A DNA stretch of 64,000 nt, from NCBI RefSeq assembly GCF_002237555.1, contig NZ_CP022540.1, forward strand, positions 4,159,001 to 4,223,000. The letters run 5' to 3'. Shown here one piece after another: positions 8,440-16,288 of this stretch (positions within the stretch are counted from its first letter, which is position 1; each line of letters begins with the position of its first letter). The notes under the pieces are model-generated. The model did no database searches. It was given only the letters and a program-made list of their open reading frames with translations, and was not told the DNA's origin. This stretch comes from Antarctobacter heliothermus. Its GTDB lineage: Bacteria > Pseudomonadota > Alphaproteobacteria > Rhodobacterales > Rhodobacteraceae. The translations under genes and the position numbers were made by a program.

Positions 8440-10440
8440 TTATTCGAACTCCATGATCACTTCGTCGACGGCAAGGCTATCGCCCGGCCCAGCATTGACC
8501 TTGGCCACCACGCCTTTGCGTTCGGCGCGCAGGATGTTTTCCATCTTCATCGCCTCGATGGTGCACAGCGCCTGCCCCTCCTGCACTTCTTCGCCTTCTT
8601 CGACGTTGATGTTTACGACCAGTCCGGGCATCGGGCACAGCAGCAACCGCGAGGTATCGGGCGCGACCTTTTCCGGCATCAGCGCGGCCAGTTCCGCCTG
8701 TCGGGGCGAGCGCACATTGACCTTGAGATCCGCGCCACGGGTGCGCAGGCGGAACCCTTGGGTGATCTTGTCGACCTTCAACACCAGCGTCTCGCCATCG
8801 ACGGTCATCCGCGCGAGGCTGTCACCGGGGGTCCAGTCGCCTTCGACGCGTAGTGTGGCGCCATCGGCAAAGGCCACCGTCGCACCGTCATGGTCAGCGT
8901 CAATGGAGGTTTCGAACTGCAACCCTTGCAGGGACACAACCCAATCGCTGCCCACCCGGCGTTCGTGGTTGCCCAGCGTGCCGGTGACGCGTGTGCGGCG
9001 AATCTCCGCCACGCGGTTCATGGCAGCGGCGGCGGCAGCCAGGCGTTTCAGCTCTGGCTCGGCCAAGGTCACGCCCTCAAACCCGTCAGGATATTGTTCG
9101 GCGATAAAGGCGGTGGTCATCTCACCGGCGATGAAGATCGGGTGATCCATAACGGCGGCGACAAAAGGCAGGTTGTGGCCGATGCCCTCAACCTCAAAAC
9201 TGTCCAGCGCGTTGCGCATGACCTCGATCGCGCCTTCGCGCGTGGGGGCCCATGTGCACAGTTTGGCGATCATCGGGTCGTAATACATGCTGATCTCACC
9301 GCCCTCAAAGACGCCGGTGTCGTTGCGCACGATCCCCTCGCCCAGCGGGCCCTCTGCGGGCGGGCGGTAACGGGTCAAACGGCCAATAGAAGGCAGAAAG
9401 CCGCGATACGGGTCCTCGGCATATAGGCGGTTCTCAATCGCCCAACCGTTGATCTTGAGGTCTTCTTGTTTGATCGACAGCGGCTCGCCGTTGGCGACGC
9501 GGATCATCTGTTCGACAAGGTCGATGCCGGTGATCAGTTCGGTCACGGGATGTTCCACCTGCAGGCGGGTGTTCATCTCAAGGAAGTAGAAGTTGCGGTC
9601 GCCGTCGACGATAAATTCCACAGTGCCTGCGCTGGCATAGCCAACCGCTTTGGCAAGCGCGACCGACTGTTCGCCCATCGACTTGCGCGTTTCTTCGTCA
9701 AGGAAGGGGCTGGGCGCCTCTTCGACAACCTTTTGGTTGCGGCGCTGGATCGAGCATTCGCGTTCGTGCAGGTACACCCCGTTGCCATGGGCGTCGCACA
9801 GCACCTGAATTTCGATGTGGCGCGGTTGCGTCACGAATTTCTCGATAAAGATGCGGTCGTCGCCAAAGGAGTTGGCCGCCTCGTTTTTCGACGATTGAAA
9901 GCCCTCACGTGCCTCTTCGTCGTTCCACGCGATGCGCATGCCCTTGCCGCCGCCCCCGGCGGAGGCCTTGATCATCACGGGATAGCCGATCTCTCCCGAG
10001 ATCTTGACCGCCTCGTCCGCGTCCCCGATCAGGCCCATATAGCCCGGCACGGTGGAGACATTGGCCTCCTGCGCGATCTTCTTCGAGGTGATCTTGTCAC
10101 CCATCGCCTCGATCGCTTTGACCGGGGGGCCGATGAACGCAACGCCAGCGGCCTCTAGTGCGAGGGCAAATTTCGGGTTTTCCGACAGGAACCCATAGCC
10201 CGGATGCACTGCCTGTGCGCCGGTTTGTTTGATGGCATCCATGATCTTGTCGATCACGATATAGGACTGGTTCGCGGCGGGCGGGCCGATGTGGACCGCC
10301 TCATCCGCCACTTTCACATGCAGCGCGTTCTTGTCGGCGTCGGAATAGACGGCGACCGTCTTGATGCCCATCTTGCGAGCGGTCTTGATGACCCGGCAGG
10401 CGATCTCGCCCCGGTTGGCGATCAGGATCTTGTCGAACAT
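8440..10440 (-). CDS. pccA: Propionyl-CoA carboxylase alpha subunit (biotin carboxylase + biotin carrier)
   Basis: The start at 10440 gives MFDKILIANRGEIACRV, the standard biotin-carboxylase opening, after an AAGAAGGGA ribosome site; a longer frame upstream is rejected. The 666-residue protein has the ATP-grasp biotin carboxylase domain (ASAGGGGKGMR, HIEIQVLCDAHGN, FLEMNTRLQVEHPVTE) in roughly the first 450 residues. A linker domain binding the beta subunit follows, then a biotinyl domain with EAMKM, the biotinylated lysine being about residue 632. With PccB it carboxylates propionyl-CoA to (S)-methylmalonyl-CoA in the cytoplasm. A terminator-like hairpin at 10489-10522 separates it from the upstream lipoprotein gene. 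Confidence 0.95.
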   Translation of the reverse strand: MFDKILIANRGEIACRVIKTARKMGIKTVAVYSDADKNALHVKVADEAVHIGPPAANQSYIVIDKIMDAIKQTGAQAVHPGYGFLSENPKFALALEAAGVAFIGPPVKAIEAMGDKITSKKIAQEANVSTVPGYMGLIGDADEAVKISGEIGYPVMIKASAGGGGKGMRIAWNDEEAREGFQSSKNEAANSFGDDRIFIEKFVTQPRHIEIQVLCDAHGNGVYLHERECSIQRRNQKVVEEAPSPFLDEETRKSMGEQSVALAKAVGYASAGTVEFIVDGDRNFYFLEMNTRLQVEHPVTELITGIDLVEQMIRVANGEPLSIKQEDLKINGWAIENRLYAEDPYRGFLPSIGRLTRYRPPAEGPLGEGIVRNDTGVFEGGEISMYYDPMIAKLCTWAPTREGAIEVMRNALDSFEVEGIGHNLPFVAAVMDHPIFIAGEMTTAFIAEQYPDGFEGVTLAEPELKRLAAAAAAMNRVAEIRRTRVTGTLGNHERRVGSDWVVSLQGLQFETSIDADHDGATVAFADGATLRVEGDWTPGDSLARMTVDGETLVLKVDKITQGFRLRTRGADLKVNVRSPRQAELAALMPEKVAPDTSRLLLCPMPGLVVNINVEEGEEVQEGQALCTIEAMKMENILRAERKGVVAKVNAGPGDSLAVDEVIMEFE

Positions 10441-10488
10441 GTCTGTCCCTTCTTCTTGGCGGCGCTTTGGCGCGCATCTGCACATGCA

Positions 10489-10522
10489 AACGCCGCCCGG
10501 ACCCTGCGGTCCGGACGGCGTT
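10489..10522 (-). terminator. Hairpin between small lipoprotein gene and pccA
   Basis: A 15-bp stem with a single mismatch and a 4-nt loop (arms AACGCCG...GGACC and the complement) lies between the lipoprotein gene ending at 10570 and pccA starting at 10440. On the minus strand the 3' arm runs into GTTTGCATG, a short U run. It could terminate or attenuate read-through from the lipoprotein genes into pccA. Confidence 0.6.
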
Positions 10523-10569
10523 GAAACGGTACTGGGGCGGCGCCGATCAGACGCGCGCCGGAAGAATGA

Positions 10570-10776
10570 TTACCGGCACAATTCGGGTGTGACGTCGTCG
10601 CAGACAACACCGGCAGTGCCACCGATGGCCGCGCCAGCCGCAACACTGCGTCCGGTCGCTGCGGCACCCGCGGCGCCGATGCCCGCGCCAATGACGCCGC
10701 GTTCCAGATCGGTGCCTTCGCAGGCGGCAAGGCCGAGAGTTGCGGCGAGTGCGGCGGAAAGAGTGATGATACGCAT
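10570..10776 (-). CDS. Small glycine-zipper lipoprotein
   Basis: The start at 10776 follows a strong AAGGAG ribosome site and gives a 68-residue protein with a lipoprotein signal (MRIITLSAALAATLGLAAC, Cys19). After a short polar stretch come GxxxG-type repeats (GAGIGAAGAAATG, GAAIGGTAG), then a tail with two cysteines (VCDDVTPELC). Glycine-zipper lipoproteins of this kind insert into or associate with the outer membrane; exact role unknown. It resembles the next lipoprotein upstream (10915) in layout, suggesting paralogy. Confidence 0.75.
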   Translation of the reverse strand: MRIITLSAALAATLGLAACEGTDLERGVIGAGIGAAGAAATGRSVAAGAAIGGTAGVVCDDVTPELCR

Positions 10777-10914
10777 GAAAGAGTCTCCTTGTCCCATGTC
10801 GGTTCGACAGGATGATGGGGCTTCAACGCGTCAGGGGAAAGATCGTTCCATGCCGCAGCTTTAGAGGTGGCAGGTTCCAGCGCATGATGCGCGGCAACCC
10901 GCCAAGGCGCGGCA

Positions 10915-11133
10915 TCAGCAGCGCGACGGGTATGTGCTGCAATAGGCGATATTGGTCGCGACACCAACAGCCGCGCCGGTGAGGACATTGACGTCCAGCG
11001 CAACGGCAGAGACCGCGCCCGCCCCCGCGCCATACGCGGCCTGCTCGCCCAGGTTGTCGCCGCAGGCCGACAGCGCCACGGCTGCGCCAAGGCAGAGGGC
11101 AAGGTGGAAACGGGTCGTGGTGTGTCTTTGCAT
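10915..11133 (-). CDS. Small glycine/alanine-rich lipoprotein
   Basis: A 72-residue lipoprotein: signal peptide with the lipobox LSAC (Cys at residue 24), a short linker (GDNLGEQAA), a Gly/Ala/Val-rich segment (YGAGAGAVSAVALDV, TGAAVGVATN) and a C terminus with two cysteines (AYCSTYPSRC). The ATG at 11133 is preceded by GAGGAGAA. Like its neighbour at 10570 it probably sits in the outer membrane as a glycine-zipper protein. Function unknown. Confidence 0.75.
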   Translation of the reverse strand: MQRHTTTRFHLALCLGAAVALSACGDNLGEQAAYGAGAGAVSAVALDVNVLTGAAVGVATNIAYCSTYPSRC

Positions 11134-11491
11134 GTGAGGTTCTCCTCATCTCTGATCGACTGCTCAGACCCGAGAGAACACCATCGAGAGGGGAATTTCC
11201 AGTGCCATTTCCCCCTATGCAAGACCGGGCGCAAGAATCCGCCAAGCCCTTGGCCAAATGTAAAAAATTCGGATGCCAAAAGGAAATGGGGCGACCTGGC
11301 CGGGGACAGACCGGGCCGCCCCGAGGGGGGGTGGGATGCGCGGGGACAAAGGGACTGTATGGGACCCGGGCCGCGACCCAACGCCACGCTTGCAGAATCC
11401 GACAGCCCTGCAAAGCCCTCAGTGCGCGAAAAAAAACCATAGGCGACTGCCCGCGCAATCTGGCGGTGAACTGGCAGGAAAACGCCCAAGA
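11134..11491. other. Gap of about 360 bp without a supported gene
   Basis: This is the upstream region of the lipoprotein gene at 10915 and the downstream region of the gene at 11492. Reading frames exist on the plus strand but have poor codon character. The stretch holds a GC-rich imperfect hairpin around 11288-11325 (GGGGCG pairing with CGCCCC). The A-rich run near 11430 is followed by no recognisable gene. A promoter for the lipoprotein genes is expected near 11150-11220 but I cannot define its boxes. Confidence 0.5.
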
Positions 11492-11854
11492 TCACTCCCA
11501 GTCCTCCGATTCGTCGAAGGCCTCTGGAAAGGCGGCGCGCGCGGCCCCTTCGTCGATCACCAAAAGCGCGTCATAGCTCTCTGGATCAAAGGGGTCATCA
11601 ACCGGCAGAACCTCGCGGCCGAACAGCCAAGACAGGCGTCCGGCATCCAGATTGCCGCGTTCGAACGGGTCAGAGCCAAAGTGACGCCAGAGCGCGGCCA
11701 TAAACGCCATATCGGCGCGGCGGTCCGCGGGGCGCCGGTCGCGATAACGGTCGCGGCGTGTGATCGGCGAGGCGCCCTTGGGATTGGCGCGACGGATCAC
11801 GAACTGAAAGTCGGTGCCGGTCAACCGGCCGGGAAATCCGCGATGTTTCAGCAT
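11492..11854 (-). CDS. Conserved hypothetical protein
   Basis: A 120-residue cytoplasmic protein. The ATG at 11854 has a good GGAGGT ribosome site 7 bp away. The N-terminal half is strongly basic (TRRDRYRDRRPADRRAD) and the C-terminal half acidic (DDPFDPESYDALLVIDEG, ending DESEDWE). No signal peptide or known catalytic motif is visible. It lies between small lipoprotein genes in the pcc locus. The charge split might suggest nucleic-acid or self-interaction, but that is speculation. Confidence 0.7.
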   Translation of the reverse strand: MLKHRGFPGRLTGTDFQFVIRRANPKGASPITRRDRYRDRRPADRRADMAFMAALWRHFGSDPFERGNLDAGRLSWLFGREVLPVDDPFDPESYDALLVIDEGAARAAFPEAFDESEDWE

Positions 11855-11986
11855 GTGCCGACCTCCGGCACATGGAATCGCGAACCGAAGTGGCGCGAGA
11901 AAGCTGTGATGCTCAATCGTATTCCGCGCGCTGCCCCTGTCGTGCGGAAAAGCGGGACGGACGCGCTGGTCCGCCCCGATAGGTTC

Positions 11987-12130
11987 TTACTTGTACTTGC
12001 CCGTGTACACCGGCTCGACCGAGATGGGCTCGGGATCGACAACGATGTACTCTTCTTCTTCTTGCTGCGCGCAAGCGGAAACGCCTGCGATGACAGCGAA
12101 CATGGCAAGCAGTTTGATGCTCTTGGACAT
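11987..12130 (-). CDS. Tiny acidic lipoprotein (47 residues)
   Basis: This short gene is preceded by AGGAGTAGAAG before its ATG at 12130. It encodes a lipoprotein signal ending in SAC (Cys20) and a 27-residue mature tail starting AQQEEEEYIVVDPEP, with a run of four glutamates and a Val/Pro-rich end (ISVEPVYTGKYK). The organisation (perfect lipobox, good ribosome site, coding-like codons) makes it a convincing gene despite its size. Such tails resemble small surface lipoproteins of Rhodobacterales; function unknown. Confidence 0.75.
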   Translation of the reverse strand: MSKSIKLLAMFAVIAGVSACAQQEEEEYIVVDPEPISVEPVYTGKYK

Positions 12131-12344
12131 CTTCTACTCCTGTCTAGTGTTTCGAAACATTCAGCGCGCGCGCGCCCTGCCTGTCCCCGTTCTGAGGTTT
12201 TGACTGCATTGATGCAATCAACAGCAAACCTACCCGAGGGTTGCGCAAAAAGATACGCCACCCTTGGCAACGATTCGCGCTGTGACCCAGAAGTCGCAAA
12301 TACTTGTCCACATGAGAGTCGGGTCGCAAGATATTGTGGAGTCA

Positions 12345-12830
12345 TTAAAAAGCCTCCCAGATACAGAGGTCGCTTTCGACCGAGTAGCTTTCGAAAAATT
12401 GAGTGACACCCGGCGTCATTTCGCCGAAAACCACCGGTGCAGACATCAGAGTAATCACGATTTGTGATGGTTCACCGCCATCCTGCACAATACGCGCCAG
12501 TGCGTCCTGGGTGCAGAGCAGTTCCATATCCCCGGCCACATCAGCATAAAGCACCCCGTCTTGCGCCAAGTGCGGCGCGATGTAACGCACCCGCCAGACG
12601 GGGGGTTGGGCGATAATGTCGTGATGTTCGATCTCTAGCCCGGAGGTCGGCAGGATCTGCTGCGCTGCCGCCAAAGGCGCGGCCAGCAAGCCTGCCACTA
12701 ACGCGATACCCAGTTGTGAGACCCTTGGGCGGCAGCCCCGACACCAGCGGGCTGTAACACCCGCGGCTCCTCCCGTCGGGACCGCCTTGGCCCCGGGCGC
12801 ACCCGGGGCTATGTTCCGTGACGCCCCCAT
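12345..12830 (-). CDS. Conserved hypothetical exported protein
   Basis: The ATG at 12830 shares its A with the stop codon of the upstream gene (TGATG), so translation is coupled; this decides the start over an ATG 30 bp further up. The 161-residue product has an unusually long basic N-region of about 35 residues before a hydrophobic signal (QLGIALVAGLLAAPLAAA). The mature domain of about 100 residues contains two cysteines (ELLCTQDAL, SDLCIWEAF). It is probably periplasmic or anchored. It resembles a Rhodobacteraceae-specific DUF seen next to pccB (possibly DUF6497); no biochemical role known. Confidence 0.7.
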   Translation of the reverse strand: MGASRNIAPGAPGAKAVPTGGAAGVTARWCRGCRPRVSQLGIALVAGLLAAPLAAAQQILPTSGLEIEHHDIIAQPPVWRVRYIAPHLAQDGVLYADVAGDMELLCTQDALARIVQDGGEPSQIVITLMSAPVVFGEMTPGVTQFFESYSVESDLCIWEAF

Positions 12831-13171
12831 CAGGCGTCCTCCCCCGCACAGACCATCCATCGCGCGCGAAGCGCCGGATCGTCGAGCAAGTCACGAATGC
12901 GGGATTCGGTCTCTGCCGGGGTTCGCCCCGAAAGGCGTCCGCCGGCGCGCACAATCACACCGCATTCCGTTGCGGCAATTTCTACCACGGGAGAAAAACC
13001 GCGCAAGTGCTGAAATTTGCGCCAAAGGTCCTGCCTGATCTGGCGGGCAAGCCGCGCAGCCCGCACCGGCGGGAATCCGCTTGTCGCCGCCACGTCAAAA
13101 CGCGGCGGCCACTGACGGGCCAGAACATAGCGCCCCTCTTCCTCAAGGACATGCCATCCATTGCGTCTCAT
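12830..13171 (-). CDS. Conserved hypothetical protein in pccB operon
   Basis: A 113-residue soluble protein starting MRRNGWHVLEEEGRYVLARQ, with an AGGAG ribosome site inside the upstream 34-codon gene. The middle is rich in arginine (VRAARLARQIRQDLWRKFQ) and the C terminus ends in a helix (AETESRIRDLLDDPALRARW). No signal peptide. Its start overlaps the preceding small frame by ATGA and its stop overlaps the next gene by one base, so three genes are translationally chained behind pccB. Function unknown; the tight coupling suggests a role with the carboxylase. Confidence 0.75.
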   Translation of the reverse strand: MRRNGWHVLEEEGRYVLARQWPPRFDVAATSGFPPVRAARLARQIRQDLWRKFQHLRGFSPVVEIAATECGVIVRAGGRLSGRTPAETESRIRDLLDDPALRARWMVCAGEDA

Positions 13172-13272
13172 GCGGCACTCCTGCCCCACAGGCCGCGGGA
13201 CCCCGACGGGCCGCGCAGAGCCATGGCACTGCGTCTGACAATTGGACGCGCGTGATCTGTAAAGGTGGTCAT
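13168..13272 (-). CDS. Probable 34-residue small protein between pccB and downstream genes
   Basis: Twenty bases after the pccB stop codon an ATG (13272), preceded by GGAG at 8 bp, opens a 34-codon frame (MTTFTDHARPIVRRSAMALR...). Its TGA overlaps the ATG of the 113-residue gene as ATGA. Both the ribosome site and the 4-bp overlap are what real operon genes show, and they fill a gap that would otherwise be 121 bp in a tightly packed operon. The peptide is basic and has no membrane segment. It could also be a leader used only for coupling. Confidence 0.45.
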   Translation of the reverse strand: MTTFTDHARPIVRRSAMALRGPSGSRGLWGRSAA

Positions 13273-13292
13273 ACCGGGTCTCCGTGGGGATC

Positions 13293-14825
13293 TCAGAGGG
13301 GGATGTTGTTGTGCTTTTTCCACGGGGTCTGCCGGGACTTGTTGCGCAACATAGCAAAGGCCTTGGCCACCCGCCGCCGGGTCGAGCGCGGCTGGATCAC
13401 CTCATCGATGAACCCGCGTTCTGCCGCGATGAACGGATTGGCAAACCGGTCTTCGTATGCGTCCGCGTGCGACTGGATCTTGGCTGGGTCACCCAGATCG
13501 GCGCGGTGGATGATCTCTGCCGCGCCCTTGGCCCCCATCACCGCAATCTGCGCCGTGGGCCAGGCATAGTTTACGTCGGCGCGCAGGTGTTTGGACGCCA
13601 TCACGTCATAGGCCCCGCCATAGGCCTTGCGGGTGATGACCGTGACCATCGGCACCGTCGCCTCGCCATAGGCGAACAGCAACTTGGCACCGTGTTTGAT
13701 AACACCGTTATACTCCTGCGAGGTGCCGGGCAGGAAACCGGGCACGTCAACCAGCGTCAGGATCGGAATCTCAAAGCAGTCGCAGAACCGGACAAAGCGC
13801 GCCGCCTTGCGGCTGCTGTCGATGTCCAGCACGCCCGCCAGCACCATCGGCTGGTTGGCCACGACGCCGACGGTCTGCCCCTCCAGACGGATAAACCCGG
13901 TCAGGATATTGCCCGCGAAATCGCGCTGGATCTCATAGAAATCGCCCTCATCCGCGACCTTGGTGATCAACTCTTTCATGTCGTAGGGCATGTTGGGGTT
14001 GTCCGGGATCAGCGTGTCGAGCGACGCCTCGATCCGGTCCACCTCATCGAAGAAGGGGCGCACCGGGGGCTTTTCGCGGTTGTGTAGCGGCAGGAAATCG
14101 ACAAGGCGGCGGACCTCGGCCAGCGCCTCGACATCGTTTTCAAAGGCCCCGTCCGCGACAGAGCTTTTGCGGGTGTGGGTCGTTGCGCCGCCCAGTTCCT
14201 CGGCGGTGACGATCTCATTGGTCACGGTCTTGACCACGTCCGGGCCGGTGACAAACATGTAGGACGTATCCTTCACCATAAAGATGAAGTCAGTCATGGC
14301 AGGCGAATAGACCGCGCCACCGGCGCAGGGGCCCATGATGACAGAGATCTGCGGGATCACGCCCGACGCTTCGATGTTGCGTTGAAAGATCTCCGCGTAG
14401 CCTGCCAAGGCATCGACGCCTTCCTGAATGCGGGCGCCGCCCGAGTCGTTCAGACCGATCACCGGGGCGCCATTCTGAACCGCCATATCCATGATCTTGC
14501 AGATCTTGCGCGCATGGGTGTCAGAGACCGACCCGCCCAGCACGGTAAAGTCTTGGCTAAAGACATAGACCATGCGGCCGTTGATGGTGCCCCAGCCGGT
14601 GACAACACCGTCGCCATAGGGCCGGTTGTTTTCCATGCCGAAATCGGTGCAGCGATGCGCTACGAAAGTGTCGTATTCTTCGAAACTGCCCTCATCGACC
14701 AACAGCTCGATCCGTTCGCGCGCCGTCAGCTTACCCTTGGCGTGCTGGCTGTCGATACGTTTCTGCCCGCCGCCCAGCCGGGCGTTCTCACGGCGATCCT
14801 GCAATTCCTGGAGAATATCTTTCAT
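13293..14825 (-). CDS. pccB: Propionyl-CoA carboxylase beta subunit (carboxyltransferase)
   Basis: The 510-residue protein starts [20 protein letters not shown], the typical opening. It has the two crotonase-like carboxyltransferase halves: the acyl-CoA half with [14 protein letters not shown] and [17 protein letters not shown], and the carboxybiotin half with [19 protein letters not shown] and [11 protein letters not shown]. It transfers the carboxyl group from biotin on PccA to propionyl-CoA. Three small genes follow in tight coupling. Upstream lie repeated GCAAA elements likely bound by the PccR regulator encoded at 16289. The family also includes acetyl- and methylcrotonyl-CoA carboxylases, but length and context favour propionyl-CoA. 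Confidence 0.95.
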   Translation of the reverse strand: MKDILQELQDRRENARLGGGQKRIDSQHAKGKLTARERIELLVDEGSFEEYDTFVAHRCTDFGMENNRPYGDGVVTGWGTINGRMVYVFSQDFTVLGGSVSDTHARKICKIMDMAVQNGAPVIGLNDSGGARIQEGVDALAGYAEIFQRNIEASGVIPQISVIMGPCAGGAVYSPAMTDFIFMVKDTSYMFVTGPDVVKTVTNEIVTAEELGGATTHTRKSSVADGAFENDVEALAEVRRLVDFLPLHNREKPPVRPFFDEVDRIEASLDTLIPDNPNMPYDMKELITKVADEGDFYEIQRDFAGNILTGFIRLEGQTVGVVANQPMVLAGVLDIDSSRKAARFVRFCDCFEIPILTLVDVPGFLPGTSQEYNGVIKHGAKLLFAYGEATVPMVTVITRKAYGGAYDVMASKHLRADVNYAWPTAQIAVMGAKGAAEIIHRADLGDPAKIQSHADAYEDRFANPFIAAERGFIDEVIQPRSTRRRVAKAFAMLRNKSRQTPWKKHNNIPL

Positions 14826-14888
14826 CTGCCACCCCTTCCGGTTTGTCGCGAAAATACAGCGGAAACGCTGCGCCTCAAGGGTTTCCTC

Positions 14889-14933
14889 GCAAATTTGCAA
14901 ATAGGCAAACTGCGCAGTGGTGAATAGTGCAAA
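14889..14933 (-). promoter_or_regulatory. Probable PccR operator upstream of pccB
   Basis: Three GCAAA pentamers occur at 14889, 14897 and 14905, exactly 8 bp apart, with a fourth at 14929, in the same 8-bp phase. The central one forms the palindrome TTTGCAAA at 14894-14901. The cluster lies about 65-110 bp upstream of the pccB ATG. From memory, PccR of Rhodobacter sphaeroides recognises TTTGCAAA-type repeats before pccB; that these are its sites here is an inference supported by the identical unit before pccR. Confidence 0.7.
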
Positions 14934-15002
14934 CTAGCGAAGTCGCACAAAACACCATGCAAGCATTGGACAATCCCCAATTCGAGGCATACCGATACCG
15001 CC

Positions 15003-16229
15003 ATGCATTCCACAGATCCGGTGCGGTTCCTAGACCGCAGTACCCCGCCGCATATTGTCACACTCGTTCTGCTGGCCGGCATGTCCGCGCTGGTGATGAA
15101 TGTTTTTGTGCCGTCTTTGCAAATCATGGCCGAGTGGTTTGAGACCGACTACGCGATCATGCAGTTCTCTGTGTCCGGCTATCTGGCGGGCAACGCGGTG
15201 CTGCAACTGTTCATCGGACCAATCTCGGACAAGCTGGGGCGCAGGCCGGTGATTCTGGGGGGGTTGGTGATCTTTGTACTGGCCACCATTGGCTGTCTTC
15301 TGTCCACCAACATCACGGTTTTCCTGATCTTTCGGATGCTGCAGGCCTGCGTCGTGGTCGCCATGGTGCTTAGCCGCGCCGTGGTCCGCGACCTCTATCC
15401 CCCGAACCAATCTGCCTCGATGATCGGCTACATCACGATGGGCATGTCGCTGGTGCCGATGCTGGCCCCCATCGCGGGCGGTTGGCTGGCGCAGACCTTT
15501 GGCTGGCACGCGAATTTCTGGCTGATGCTGATCCTTGGGCTGGCACTGATCGCGTTGTGTTTCCGCGATCTTGGAGAGACCAAGATCGCCAGCGGGCTGA
15601 CGCTGGGCCAGCAGTTCCGTGAATACCCCGAACTGTTCCGCAGCCCGAGGTTTTGGGGATATGCGCTGGCCTGTGCGTTCTCCTCTGGCGCGTTCTTTTC
15701 CTACGTCGGCGGTGCGTCATACGTCGGGATTGAGGTCTTTGGCCTGTCGACGACGGTGCTGGGCTTCTTCTTTGGCGCGCCCGCAGTGGGATACGCGCTT
15801 GGCAATTTCCTGTCTGGACGGTTTTCGTCCCGAATCGGTATCAATTCCATGGTGCTGTGGGGCGGGATCATCGTGTCCGGGGGCATGGCGCTGTCGCTGG
15901 TGGTTTTCGCCGCAGGACTCGGCAACGCCTGGACCTTTTTTGGCTTCATGACCTTTGTCGGATTGGGCAATGGAATGACCATTCCCAACGCCACCGCAGG
16001 CGCGCTGTCTGTACGCCCCGGACTGGCGGGCACTGCCTCTGGTCTGGCAGGGGCGATCATGCTGGGCGGCGGGGCGGCTCTGTCGCAACTGGCCAGCGCG
16101 CTGTTGCAACCCGGCAGCGGCGCCTGGCCGCTGTTGTGGATGATGTTCCTGTCCGGCCTTGCCTCTGTGGTGGCTATTCTGGTGGTGATCCGACGTGCCC
16201 GGCAACTGCGGGGGCTGGACGCGGCGTGA
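15003..16229 (+). CDS. Bcr/CflA-type multidrug MFS transporter
   Basis: A 408-residue major facilitator protein with 12 predicted transmembrane helices. The family motifs are visible: the loop 2-3 signature GPISDKLGRRPVILGG, RMLQACVVVAMVLSRAVVRD in TM4 and MGMSLVPMLAPIAGGWLA in TM5, the drug/proton antiporter motif C region. It should sit in the inner membrane and export a compound against proton influx; the substrate is not evident. It is transcribed divergently from pccB, sharing the GCAAA-rich control region, and is followed by pccR, so its expression may be tied to propionyl-CoA status. Confidence 0.88.
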   Translation: MHSTDPVRFLDRSTPPHIVTLVLLAGMSALVMNVFVPSLQIMAEWFETDYAIMQFSVSGYLAGNAVLQLFIGPISDKLGRRPVILGGLVIFVLATIGCLLSTNITVFLIFRMLQACVVVAMVLSRAVVRDLYPPNQSASMIGYITMGMSLVPMLAPIAGGWLAQTFGWHANFWLMLILGLALIALCFRDLGETKIASGLTLGQQFREYPELFRSPRFWGYALACAFSSGAFFSYVGGASYVGIEVFGLSTTVLGFFFGAPAVGYALGNFLSGRFSSRIGINSMVLWGGIIVSGGMALSLVVFAAGLGNAWTFFGFMTFVGLGNGMTIPNATAGALSVRPGLAGTASGLAGAIMLGGGAALSQLASALLQPGSGAWPLLWMMFLSGLASVVAILVVIRRARQLRGLDAA

Positions 16230-16234
16230 CAAAA

Positions 16235-16271
16235 TTTGCATCTTTGCGCGACGAACAAGCAAAGATGCAAA
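16235..16271 (+). promoter_or_regulatory. Perfect inverted repeat before pccR (likely autoregulatory operator)
   Basis: A perfect 13-bp inverted repeat, TTTGCATCTTTGC and its complement, with an 11-bp spacer, ends 17 bp before the pccR ATG. Each arm contains two TTTGC units 8 bp apart, the same spacing as in the pccB control region. The position and the shared unit point to a regulator-binding site rather than a terminator for the transporter gene, although it overlaps the region just after that stop codon. Confidence 0.7.
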
Positions 16272-16288
16272 ACCGGAACATCCCCTGA

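Noticed and set aside
11273..12406. 377-codon plus-strand frame across two minus-strand genes
   Set aside because: It covers the 120-residue protein and the 47-residue lipoprotein, both with good ribosome sites, and shows no domain.
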